From: Tetraselmis striata
Lineage: Eukaryota; Chlorophyta; Chlorodendrophyceae; Chlorodendrales; Chlorodendraceae
Assembly: GCA_006384855.1 (NCBI GenBank)
Contig: VCJN01000839.1
Coordinates: 62,001-126,000 of the forward strand
DNA length: 64,000 bases
Direction: 5' to 3'
The translations under genes and the position numbers were made by a program. This document shows positions 35,485 through 46,700 of the stretch, piece by piece; position 1 is the first letter of the stretch; each line of letters starts with the position of its first letter. Under the pieces are notes generated by a model, which was not told where the DNA came from, did not search any database, and saw only the letters and a list, made by a program, of their open reading frames with translations.

Positions 35485-36389
35485 AATTGATGATAGTACG
35501 TGGCTGTCGGTAGTGCCGACGCAATGTGGGTCATGCGCTGTCAAGACAGCCGAACACAGAGATGATGTAATAGACGCTTGATCTCCATCATGGACCTTGC
35601 CGCCTTTTCATCATATTCCATCTACTGTCTTGATGCCCTGCACCCAGACGCGCATCCCGCAGCATAATTACTGCTAAACCTAGAAGATGCTCACAGTTGT
35701 GCCCAACCGAAACACATTACTGTTCACTCAGTTCACAATCTGCCGTCTTTTTCCCCGCTAGTATTGATAATGTCATCTTGTGCCACAGCTTGCCGGCACC
35801 TTGCTGATCAGGCCATCAGTGGGCACATGTGGGCACATGCACAAGCAAGGCACATGTGGGTGTGCCTGTGCATGTGCCTTCCTGGCGCTGCTGGAGGGAG
35901 ACGAGGACAAATATCCCTCAGATTGCACCCAAACACGTGTGGCTTACTGTAGGGAAATCTATCCCTAGGTGAGCATCGGTTACACTTGCGCCCGCATAGT
36001 TTGTTTGGAGCTTGCGCAATGCTTGTCATACTAGCATTTGTGTCGCATGTTGCTTTGGTGCTGAGCCCTTGAGTACGTAGGCGCTGGCGATGGCAGCTAA
36101 TCCATCGAAGCATGCCACTGGGACACTGCTACATGTCACCTGTATGTAACGCGTAACGGGATGTAATCATCGAGTGCTGATGGAGGAGGGGAGTGAGGGT
36201 GGGGGGGGGGGGGGGGGGGCATGAATACAGGCAGCTACCTGAGACTGCACCGTTTGCATACCTCTAGTTAAGCTTACCTAGCATCCGAGATGCGTGACTG
36301 CGTCCATGCTGAATGCGCATGGGCATAGGCAGCACCCACGGCACAGACAACGTCCTCAGCAGCAATAGCTGCACGAGCAGTGGTCTAGA
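35485..36389. other. Intergenic, no gene seen
   Basis: Contains cacatgtgggcacatg-type short repeats (35820-35880) and a G tract at 36201-36219. No open frame is convincing. Confidence 0.5.
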
Positions 36390-36467
36390 CATGGGCATGG
36401 GCATGGGCATGGGCAGGGGCAGGGGCAGGGGCAGGGGCAGGGGCAGGGGCATGGACATGGGCATGGA

Positions 36468-36513
<46 letters not shown>

Positions 36514-36517
36514 GGTT

Positions 36518-36567
<50 letters not shown>

Positions 36568-36632
36568 GGTATGGACTTGGGCTTGGGCATGGGCATGAGC
36601 ATGGGCATGGGCATGGGCATGGGCATAGGCAA

Positions 36633-36693
<61 letters not shown>

Positions 36694-37480
36694 AGCAGGG
36701 GCATGGGCAAGGCCAGGGGTAGGGGCATGGGCATGAGCATGGGCATGTGCATGGGCATAGGCATGGGCATGGGCATGGGCATGGGGATGGGGAAGGGCAG
36801 GGGCAGGGGCAGGGGCAGGGGCATAGGCATAAGCATAGGCAGGGGCATGGGCATAGGCATGGGCATGGGCATGGGGATGGGGATGGGGATGGGCAGGGGC
36901 AGGGGCAGGGGCAGGGGCATGTGCATGGGCATAAGCATGGGCATGGGCAACGGCAGGGATAGCGGCATGAGCATGAGCATGAGCATGTGCATGTGCATGG
37001 GCATGGCCAGGGGCAGGGGCAAAGGCAGGGGCCGGGGCATGGGCATGAGCATGGGCATGTGCATGGGCATAGGCATGGGCATGGGCATGGGCATGGGGAT
37101 GGGGAAGGGCAGGGGCAGGGGCAGGGGCAGGGGCATAGGCATAAGCATGGGCAGGGGCATGGGCATAGGCATGGGCATGGGCATGGGGATGGGGATGGGG
37201 ATGGGCAGGGGCAGGGGCAGGGGCAGGGGCATGTGCATGGGCATAAGCATGGGCATGGGCAACGGCAGGGATAGCGGCATGAGCATGAGCATGAGCATGT
37301 GCATGTGCATGGGCATGGCCAGGGGCAGGGGCAAAGGCAGGGGCCGGGGCAGGGGCAGGGGCATTGGCAGGGGCAGGGGCAGGGACAAGGGAAGAGGCAG
37401 GGGCGGGGGGAGGGGGAAGGGCACGGGCATGGGCACGGGCACGGATACAAGGGGCACGGGCACGGGCATGGGCATGGGGA
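36390..37480 (+). repeat. GGGCAT/GGGCAG hexanucleotide array with 312-bp higher-order repeat
   Basis: About 1.1 kb of (gggcat)n and (gggcag)n with variants (gggatg, gagcat, gtgcat, ggcata). Because the unit is a multiple of three, all frames stay open, giving artefactual MGMGMG, HGHGHG and PMPMPM proteins. Two successive blocks repeat with all their variants at exactly 312 bp (52 hexamers): 36759 matches 37071, and 36987 matches 37299. Runs of GGGNNN on the plus strand fit G-quadruplex rules continuously for hundreds of bases. Confidence 0.97.
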
Positions 37481-37486
37481 ATTGCA

Positions 37487-37894
37487 ATTGAATTACAACG
37501 TGCTGACTTTCTGCTCTCCACCGCCCCAAGCCGAGTTGCTTTTAGGGCATGCTTTATTTCACCGATGTGGGAACCCTAGGGATTACGGTTGCAACTTCTG
37601 GCCATCCTCCTTCGTGTTTGCGCCCCTCCTCCTTCCATGCTGCAGAGTATGCCCCCCCCCCCCCCCCCCCCCCCCACCCCTTGCCGTAGCGGGGATGCTA
37701 TGGATAGTGGTCAGCGGAAGTGTGGCGGTTTATGCTGGAGGTTGGTTGCAGGGGTTCTCGAGGTGCGGGGTGTGGTCATGTTGGGTTTGAAGGACTGCAG
37801 AAATATGCGGAGGAAATTGTGATCGAAGTTGAATTACAACATGCTAATCCGCTGCTCACCGCCGCACGGATCGTTTTAGGGTTAGGTTTTAGGG
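37487..37894. repeat. Dispersed 60-bp direct repeat with telomere-like motif
   Basis: ttgaattacaac(g/a)tgct followed by ctgctc(t)ccaccgcc and ttttaggg occurs at about 37489-37548 and 37829-37883. The second copy runs into ttttagggttaggttttaggg split over 37874-37894, degenerate telomere-type units. A C tract lies at 37652-37675 between them. Confidence 0.65.
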
Positions 37895-38018
37895 CTAAAC
37901 TATGCAGTCGTTCAAAGGAGATAGGTGGGTTTCCTTGAGCGCACAGTGCCCGTTGGCGGTGAGGGGGGGGGACGGGATCTGTTAATGCCGAGCCCGTCCA
38001 TCGGCGCTTGGCTGTTCT

Positions 38019-40424
38019 GATCTAAACGTGTTTATGGGGTGTCCTAGTGCGACCCGTACGGTATGCGAGTGGTTTTAAACAGTTAAGGAATCGGTACCAT
38101 CGGGTTTCAGTACGGGTTGCCCCATTGCCCGCCAGCCATGCGCTCCCGGCCGAGGAGCTACTTAGGCCAGCCACCAACAGCTCGTCTGTCATCTTCCAAC
38201 TCGCTGCCTTCGGCAGCGGCTTCGCGTACTTGGGCGCGCGAGGGTCACATAGGCTGAACAATTCCGCACCGAGGTTCATCCACCCTTTAGTGATTGGGAC
38301 CTCGTGCCGCGCACATGCGTTACAACATCAAGCAACGACAGACAGCCCCTCGATAGTGTGGTTTTCACTACTCGTGCGCCCGAAGTCGTTTTACGTCTTT
38401 GCCCTAGCTTTGCAGTCGGGACGTTCTCGGGTAGCGATGCGCACAGCTAGGAATTGGAGCTGGGGGGTCCCGGTTGGGTGGTTTAAACCTAAAAACCCGA
38501 AGTCGATTCGCAGTACATGCCTTCGGGGCTCCCGCAATGGAGCACGCTCTCACATTAGTCAACTCTTGAGATTATTTAAGGTGGACGCGCTCGAGACCAT
38601 AGCCGTTGCTCGTCACGGTTGTCAACGATGACAATAACTACGCCTAGCGCAACAAATCGGCGCGGACGGAGGAGGACGTCCGTGTCGTCGGGGCGGCCAC
38701 TTGCTGGCCAGCAAAACACTTCAACCCGCCAGCCCGCATGTCCTCGCGGCAGGACGCCGTGGCACCAACGGTCGTTACACGCTATGGTTTTCCGTAACTA
38801 CTCGCGTAATTGGTCCGGTACGGGGTGGCGCCGCTCATTCGCCGCGGTGTTTTGAGAGGGCTTGTTGCCCTTGCCCTAATCGTGCTGCAGCAACGTCTAA
38901 TGTGATCACAATGGGAGGCGTTTGCGGAAGTCGCCCCGGCGCGTCTCCGACGCCTTTTAAAGCAGCGGCGTCGTCACAAGGACCACGGCAACCTGTATTT
39001 GTCCGCCGGGGGGCAGCTCTACCACCTGGCATGCTTGACGTCTCGTGGTATCCGTAACTACCCTTGTTCGACTCCGGGTTTGGAACCTCGGCGCCCGTCG
39101 CTGGTGCAGCAGCGGCGGCCACCTCGTCGTCACCCTCGCTCCGACATCATGGGCATCGTTACGGGCGGGCGTAGGCCACAAGGGCCTCTACGCCGGCCAA
39201 CCCGCTCTCAACGTCACGACATCTCATCCGTGACAACACGAGCTGCCCGCAGGGGGACAGCTCCGCCACCCAACGCGACTTGTGCATTTCGTGGCGTCAA
39301 CATATGCTCGCGACTTGTGAGGTGGTCGGCAGCCGTCGTTGGTGCAACAAAGGCGGCTACCTCACCGCGCTCCGCGAAGTAAAACCCGCAGCGACAGCTT
39401 ACCGAGTAGGTGGGTCTTGTGCGACGCCGCCGACAAGTGACCCCGACACACCAAAGAGCCAGTACGGCAGGACCACACTGGATACCACGTGCCCGCGCCC
39501 CCAGTGGGCCACCCACCTCACGCGCTTCCCTTCACGCTGGTGATGGGGGAGCCTTACACCGCTGTCATCGCGCGAGATGCGTGTCCAACCCTCGTAAGGT
39601 GCATCGCCAGTACAGACGTGGGTTACCCTCGCACGGCGTACGGCGTACCGGTACTTCACCCGACTGTACGCGGAACGCTCGCGCCCCGCGCGCACAGCTA
39701 TACTCGTCCTACAAGTGCATGTACCGCTGCCCTGCTGGGCACTCGTCGCCAATTTGGCCGTTCCTATTGGTCTGCAATTCTGGCTCTTGCCGCATGCCGC
39801 CACGGCGCGCGGCAAATGCTTTAGGACGCCGTTAGGAGACTGGACCTTAATTCCGCGACACGTCCGGCCTATGTGGCGCCGGCGTTCGCGCCGTCAACAT
39901 CTCTTGTCCGTCCGAGACCCCTTTTACAACTCAAGACACCTTCCGCCTTGGTCTGGTCGGCACGCCGGGCGACTGCCCACGCTCGCAGTCGTAAACGAAG
40001 CGCGTGTAAACTGGCAAAACCAGACTCGGTTGCATGTTGAAATGATCTAAACGCGTTTATGAGGTTTCCTAACAATTTAACTGTCCTACTGCGACCCGCC
40101 GTACGGTCTGTTAGTGGTTTAGACCGGTTAAGTGGTAACCGGTACCATCGGGTTTCAATTCGGGCTGCCCCATCGCCCGCGAGCCCTGCGCTCCCGGCCG
40201 GAAGCTACTTAGGCCAGCCCGCAGCAGCTCGTCTGCCATCTAGAGCTCGTTGCCTTCGGCAGCGCCTTCCCGTTTTCCGCCTCCGCCCTGCGGGCTCCTC
40301 CTCCGACATCCCCCCCCTTTCGCTGAACCTTCCTAGCCATAAAATGGCGCCTTTTCCGTGTAAAACAACGCCTCTGCAGTCCGCACCCTTTTTGGCAAGA
40401 TCAGACTCGATTGCATGTTGAAAT
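38019..40424. repeat. 2025-bp repeat unit followed by an internally deleted 381-bp copy
   Basis: Unit 1 (38019-40043) and unit 2 (40044-40424) both start gatctaaacg(t/c)gttta and both end with cagactcg(g/a)ttgcatgttga. They share about 200 bp at the left (cggtaccatcgggtttca; gctcccggcc; gctacttaggccagcc), and unit 2 then jumps to the right end. No coding sense was recognised in the interior of unit 1. The structure suggests a tandem repeat or a mobile element with terminal similarity. Confidence 0.75.
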
Positions 40425-41044
40425 GCCTGAGTACGGGCGCGATACATCGGCGGACGATGACATGCTTGCGCTGGCACACCTTTTGACATGGAATAACCGT
40501 AGCATGTGAATCCGATTTCATTATGTAACATATGCGTGCTTTTACCTGTGCGTGTTTGGTCCGCGTGACTCGGGTAGTGGTGTGCGTGCCCAGTTTCTGC
40601 AGTCGATGCACTGTACTTTATTGACTTCACTGCCTTGCACTTATACAATTGTTGGCCATGAGTTAATATCGTTTCTCTAACGTCAAAATAATTGAGAGTT
40701 TGCCCGCGCTCTTGCCATACAGTGGCTAGCTCATGTCGCGGTTGTTGACTCGGGGTGCCACGCGTGCGGCGGGTGGGTGTTGTATATTGTGCGCACGATC
40801 GCCCATTGGCGGGCCATCCCATCAGCCTCGCGTCGGTAGGAGCACCGAATGTGGCGAGAAGGGTGAGAGCCAGCAAGGTTCAGCAAGAAAGAATATTTTC
40901 GGGAAACGAATGTAGTGGAAGGTGGAAGAGCGATTACCCTCTACACGTACGTTTTGTTGCGAGGGAGACATATGTGTGAGCTGGACAAACGGCATGGCAA
41001 CGCGCATCGGGTGACAAGAACCCGGGTTATCTATCAAGCTTTGT

Positions 41045-41069
41045 TCTTCATGTAATGTATACATGAAGA
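41045..41069. other. 10-bp inverted repeat (hairpin) in AT-rich DNA
   Basis: tcttcatgta (41045-41054) and tacatgaaga (41060-41069) are perfect complements with a 5-base spacer. They are followed by the palindrome-containing atatatcgatatat near 41086-41099. No gene end is nearby, so the function is unknown. Confidence 0.6.
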
Positions 41070-41262
41070 TGTATGAACATATGATATATATCGATATATC
41101 ATGTGGTACTAACATAACATCTGATATGGCATATGGTATATGAAGTAACTTGACAGTTGAATCAGCGATGCGTCGATTTTTCAGAAAATTTGAACAGAAC
41201 GGGTTCTATATCACTGGCCTACAATTCCATGAATTGCATTGCCATCGCTTGGAAGTAGCGCT

Positions 41263-41500
41263 ACCAGCAGCGAGCGTTTGCATTGCCAGCGCTTTGAAGT
41301 ACCAGAGTTTTAATTTTTTTATTACCAGCAGCGAGTACCAATACCAATACCACTACCAATACCAGCTATACCAGCAGTACCAGCAGCGAGTAGCGAGTAC
41401 CAATACCAGCAGCGAGCGTTCGCATCGCCAGCGCTTTGAAGTACCAGAGTTTTTTTTCCATTAGCAGCAGCGAGTAGCGAGTACCAGTACCAGTACCTCC
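41263..41500. repeat. Duplicated 142-bp unit with (ACCAGCAGCGAGT/ACCAAT)n
   Basis: accagcagcgagcgtt(t/c)gcat followed by cgccagcgctttgaagtacc-like text recurs at 41263 and 41405, a 142-bp period. It is interspersed with short taccagcagcgag and accaatacc units. Confidence 0.85.
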
Positions 41501-42280
41501 CAACCGTGAGATCGTAATCGGACGGATGTGTAATTAAGGACCGTACTGGTGGGCGGGCGGACCCCATGCGGGTTGGTCCGAGGCGGGCACGCACGTCCAT
41601 GATGATGGGCGGTAAAGGCAGCTTGTCAAGACCAAAACTTGATCAATTGTAACAAATTTCAAATTTCAAATTTGATCTTCTAATTCTTTATGTACTGCGA
41701 CAAACTATGTGAGTCATAGTTACATGTGGCATGCACTTCCAACAAGTGAACAAGGCGATGCGCACTATGCCTCTCCCCCTCCAAATGCCTATAGTAAGCC
41801 ACTAATATGCGGAGGAAATGATGAGAACAAGCGTTGAGTAGTGCCCCGGCGACCCAGCAGAGGGTACCTAGCGGTGCTGGGGGCTTGGTGCGGCTGTTGC
41901 ACTGCTGGTTTTGGTTGCTGGCGCGGGTGCTGGAAGTGCGATAAGGAGAGGTCGGCAGGCGTGCTGGATAAATATCTAGGTTTGCATGCGAGCGCGCGCG
42001 GCGGCAGCAGCGGCGGCGAGGCATGAAACTGGCGGTGCACAGGGAGGCTGGGAGGCTGGATCGCTGGGAGGCTGGATCCTGAAAGTATTATGAGATAGAT
42101 ACAAGCAAAACCTTCGCAATTTACAAAACAACCGCCCCTCGGTTTTCACGGATAATACTGATTTAAACCAGCAGGTCCTTTCGTCGGAATGGCCTTAACT
42201 ACCTGTATTGTTGTGCGAGCACGTCATGGTGGCCTCAAAGCAAGTAATGTTGACAACATACATGTACGAATTGATCCCTT

Positions 42281-43066
42281 ATGGCTTCGCTCTACGGATG
42301 GCTCGAACCGGAGCGCTACGGATTTCATCGTGGATCATCTACCCATATGCCCCGTAGCGAACTACAAGCACCGCATGCATACCGCTTTGAAAATCTGTGG
42401 GCATCTGTGGCAATTGATGCGGGGGCGGTGCTTGACCGGGACCGCTCGGGAGCCGGCGACTTGACCCTTGAGACGAGTGGGCTGCGCCCAGCGGACCGCT
42501 CGCGGCCGTCGGACCTGACGCTGGCGGGATGGGGAGGGGCGGCGTGCGATTACATGATCGACTTCGCGTGCGTGTCCTCCACGACCCCCACTTGGAGCAA
42601 CGACCCCCGCTGGTGCATCCCGGGAATCGCGGCGACCGAGGCGGAGCATGCTAAGTTGGCAGCGGACCGGGCGTCTTCCGCCCCAGTGCAGGGTGTTCAC
42701 CGATACTACCCTTTTGTGGTTGAGGACCGCGGCCGTCTCGGAAAGTCCGCTTTGACGGTGGTCTACATCTTCGCGGTGCTGTTGGCTGTGCGCAACTTCC
42801 CTGGCGGTCCTTCCGCCCCGACCTCTTGCTTTCTTCGTGGTCAATCCGTTCAGGCACTTCGAAACTTTGTCGCCAGCCAACCTGCAGAGTTCCGCCGTCA
42901 CCTGTCGCGCACACGGCGGGGGCTGTTGCAGCGGGTCTCGGCTTGCGTGCATGGTACCCTGGGCCGCATTCTCTCTGCCGGTGTGCAGATGGCCAAGTCT
43001 GATGCGTGTGCTCGTGCCCACTCTGCGTCTTCTCATGTTACTGCTTCCACCCCGCAGTCGCTGTAG
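42281..43066 (+). mobile_element. 3' tail of a second LINE: restriction-like endonuclease domain
   Basis: An open frame of 261 codons carries RPSDLTLAGWGG, then YMIDFACVSS, an AEHAKLAADRAS segment and RYYPFVVEDRGRLG. This is the same order as GRPADVGLFGYGG, AIDTTIAP, AERHKIQKY and RFVPFAVSEFGSLA in the LINE at 24393-29360. The fragment therefore corresponds to the C-terminal endonuclease region of a related but distinct RLE-type LINE family on the plus strand, 5'-truncated before the reverse transcriptase. The first about 40 codons may be flanking sequence. The 3' end lies somewhere in 43067-43180, and no target duplication was identified. Confidence 0.7.
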
Positions 43067-43302
43067 AGGACCTTTCTGATTGCCTTTTATTTTGGTGATT
43101 TCCGATATCGCCTTCTGCTGCTAGCTCATGTAAGTATGTACGAATTAGTACGAGTAGTAATGGATCAGGGACGCCCGCAATGCGCCGCCAGCGCAGCCGT
43201 GCATCAAGACGCCGCGAACTCGACATGTGTGCACATTCACTGGAAACAAGTAAACAACAGTGCACTCGTCCCCACTGCTGAGCGCGACGCTGTGTGTGCT
43301 TG

Positions 43303-43340
43303 CTCAAACCCAAACCCAAACCCCAAACCCCAAAGCGCTA
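43303..43340. repeat. Telomere-like (AAACCC)n stretch
   Basis: tcaaacccaaacccaaac and following aaaccccaaacccc resemble degenerate telomeric DNA (telomere units would be AAACCCT). It could also be a simple hexamer repeat. Confidence 0.5.
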
Positions 43341-43401
43341 AGGGGTACAGTGTTTCGCGGCCTCCAGGCTAGCGCGACTAGGCGCGCCGAGCTGTCCGAA
43401 G

Positions 43402-43409
43402 ACTATATA
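43402..43409 (+). promoter_or_regulatory. Possible TATA box of gene 2
   Basis: tatataa in the context gactatataactcgagc, about 360 bp upstream of the start codon at 43767, in otherwise GC-rich DNA. Confidence 0.4.
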
Positions 43410-43766
43410 ACTCGAGCACCTGTGCGGTTCCCCACCCGCTCGACGGCTCAGACATACCATTACACGGACCGCCATCGCCACGGTGCATCGATCGTGGTCG
43501 TACCCGTTTGTGCTCTCGGCGAGTCGCTACAAAGATCCGGCATCGTCCTCACGCCTGCAGCTCGCGCGGTTTCTTGGAAGCGCCACAGGCGCCGTAGCAG
43601 ATAAAGCAGCCAGCGGTCGTGCTTCTCTGAACCGCATCCGGCCGCACACACGGAGAAGATATCACCGCGGTGCCTCGGCTCGTACTCGTGTGGCAACCAG
43701 CCCGCTGGAACATCACCCTCAACGGACGGAATCACGTCTCCCGAACGATCTCTATCCTGCCCCACC

Positions 43767-46700
43767 ATGAGACCCTATCTCGCCGTGCAACCGTCGACGG
43801 TACGCCCTGTCGCCGCCACCAAGAAGCTGCGTCGCAGTCGCCTGTTGTCGACAGCGGTGCTGTTCGTGGCGGCGGCGATGCTGTTGGCATCGGTGGAAGG
43901 AATGACGGGTAAGGAAGGAACTCGGGTTGCTCCTACGAGTTTGTGTAGTGGGCCGCCGACCCCGTCTCGTGTCGCCAGCCACGCAACTATAACTGCCAAA
44001 ACTTCCAATTCTGTCCTACCGTACATAACCTCGTACGATTTGCTGACTCTGTAACCTGCTTCTGTCATGAAATAGAGAAGGAGGCGCTGTGGACACTCCG
44101 CTCGCAACAGGAAAACCCGCAGGAGGCGATAGCCACCTGGGATGACTCCACGGAGCCCTGCCTTGGCTGGCAAGGAGTGACCTGTGTTGAAGGCGCTGTT
44201 ACCGAGCTGTGAGTTGGCTGTGCAATTATTGTTTGTCGTGTGTACCTGTCTCGCAAGGGGAAGCGGCTCGCGCAGGGACAAGTACTCGTTATATACGATA
44301 CCTGTGCATGCAACGTCCCAAGAGCCGCCCGTGCTGTGTCTGCATGTGATGAACGATGGAATTGACGGGCAGTGTATGTGAGCTTGTGTCGATAGTCTGA
44401 TGACACCCTGCTTCAGTCACCAGTTTCTGCGACCCGTGCTGTTTCTGAGAGAGAGCTTCGCTGGGCTTGCAGGGCTCTTGGTACAAACCAGCTGACAGGC
44501 ACGGTGCCGGCGGAGTTTAGCGCCCTTTCAAGCTTGACCTCTTTGTAAGTTTGGAGGGCTGAGTTATTACCCCTGCTTGCAGTGGATGCATGCCATGTTT
44601 GCCTGGGATTATTGAACTTGGATTCCTCGCTGGGGAGGACGAGCTCAGAGTGCTTGATATGGGGCATGGAGCGACACAGCTAGAACTTGGGCAGTGCATT
44701 TACTTACTAACTTTGCGTTGGTGGCTGTGCAGGAGCGTTCCAAGAAATAACCTGACCGGCGTGGTGCCCGTGCAGCTGAGCACCCTTACACGGTTGGAGC
44801 TGCTGTGAGTGCCAGAGCCCTTCGGCCGTGCCCTTGGGTTGGCAGCAGAAAGGGGCTTTGTGGTACTCAAGCTGCAGCATGCGGCTTCTTGCGAGAGACA
44901 AAGTCGACATTCAGAGTGCCTGGGTAGTGCAGAGCGATGCGGTTCTGATACGTATTGATTGCCGCTCTTATCCTGCAGGAGGCTTGATGCAAACAAACTG
45001 ACCGGCGCTATACCCCAGCAGCTTAGCGTCCTGTCAAGCTTGTACAGAGTGTGAGCGCCAATAGCCGGCGTTGACTCTGGTGCAACTGACTGTCTCTGTG
45101 CTTCCCTGGACTGTATAGTGCTGAATTGAAGGGGGTGTTCTTATTGATATATATATATATATTTTTTTGGGGGGGGGGGGGGGGGGGGGGGGGTGGAAGT
45201 TAAATGGCGCTGCCGCTGAACACGTTCTGCTTTGCTGCCAACCTCTTCCACAGAGATCTTGACAATAACGCACTGACAGGCACGGTGCCGTCCCAGCTGA
45301 GCGTCCTCTCAAGACTAACGACATTGTGAGTTTGCCAGGCTGGGGAGTGTCTTGCTTGGGCTTATGCTTGTCATGGGTGGAGGAGGGGGGAGAGAATGGG
45401 GTGCAGTGGGGATACGTACTGGATGATGGGAGTACCCTCCTGACATGGGAGTACACCGCGGCCTGGTACAAAACGGGTATCCTGAAGGCAGTCCATGAGG
45501 TGTTTTGCGGCATTGTTTAGTTCCGGAGAACTAGGGCACACCCAATGCTAATAGATTCCTATTGCGCATCAAATGGTGCTATGCATCTCTTAGTCGAAAG
45601 AGTTTTGGAATAAATCTGCAATGAAGTCATTTTAACGTGAAATGGTAAAATGATACATGTGCACAGTATCATTGCATAGACTGCACACGACGTTCTCACT
45701 GAGGTTTTCTCAACCTCGATCGCAGTTAGGGTATTTCTATATAACTTCTATGGTCTTGCTGCAACTGCCTGCTGATGTCCGTACGAGCATTCGTCATGAA
45801 CTATGACCGAGTAATATCGGGTATCATGCCGTATGCAAAACCCTTAGTACCCAAGATAAATGTGGTGTCGAGCTTTTTGATGGTCGTTGCTTTTTGATGG
45901 TCTATCCCTGCCTCCGGAACACTCTGCTATCCTCCTTTGCTGACTTCTTTGCTTTCTATTGACGACGGGTACTTACAGTCCAAGATGTTTCTAGTGGGGG
46001 CCACATGTTTTGGCAACGTGCGAGCCCATGGATGAGTATTGCCGCGGACATTATTATTGTATACAGAGTTCTGTGGTGTTGCATGTCCGCCACAGCTGCC
46101 AGGCCGGTGTTACGGGGGCTACGCGTATAGTATCTGTGGCACTGCTAATACATGGGGCTTGTAGATGGACCTGACTTACAGCATATCAGACTGACTTGTG
46201 CTCCTGCCCGTGCAGGTATTTGAACAGCAATGAACTGATAGCCACGCTGCCGGCGCAGCTGAGCACCCTTTCAAGGCTCGAGTTATTGTGAGTTCGCCAG
46301 GCTGGCGAGGGCCTTGCTTAGAGTCGATAGGCAATGTGACCTGCCAGGGCTCTTACATGCAGTTTGTTATGAATGAAGTTAGAGGAGAATGGGCATGCAG
46401 TTGGCATGTGTCAGCAGGTCCCTGCTGGCTGGGACTTACTGTGCTGAGCAGGAGTCGTGCTTCCGCCGTGCAGGGATATTTCCAGTAATGGATTGACAGG
46501 CACAATGCCAGCTCAGCTGAGCAACCTTGCAAGGCTCGAGTTATTGTGAGTTCGCCAGGCTGGCGAGGGCCTTGCTTAGAGTCGATAGGCAATGTGACCT
46601 GCCAGGGATCTTCTTACATGCAGTTTGTTATGAATGAAGTGAGAGGAGAATGGGCATGCAGTTGGCATGTGTCAGCAGGTCCCTGCTGGCTGGGACTTAC

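Larger units (their letters stand above)
40425..42280. other. No recognisable gene; AT-richer DNA with small repeats
   Basis: Contains a hairpin (41045-41069) and a repeat block (41263-41500), annotated separately. Remaining open frames are short. Confidence 0.5.

Noticed and set aside
36264-37529. Open frames of 360-420 codons on both strands (Met-Gly, Pro-Met, His-Gly, Ala-His repeat proteins)
   Set aside because: They are produced by the hexanucleotide array, whose unit length keeps every frame open. There are no splice sites, start context or domains.
39060-39080. B-box-like gttcgactcc, considered as a tRNA or SINE
   Set aside because: No A box or cloverleaf could be folded around it.
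41240-41520. CRISPR-like array from the regularly repeated ACCAGCAGCGAGT units
   Set aside because: Spacing is irregular and the spacers are themselves repetitive. This is a simple tandem repeat in a eukaryotic genome.
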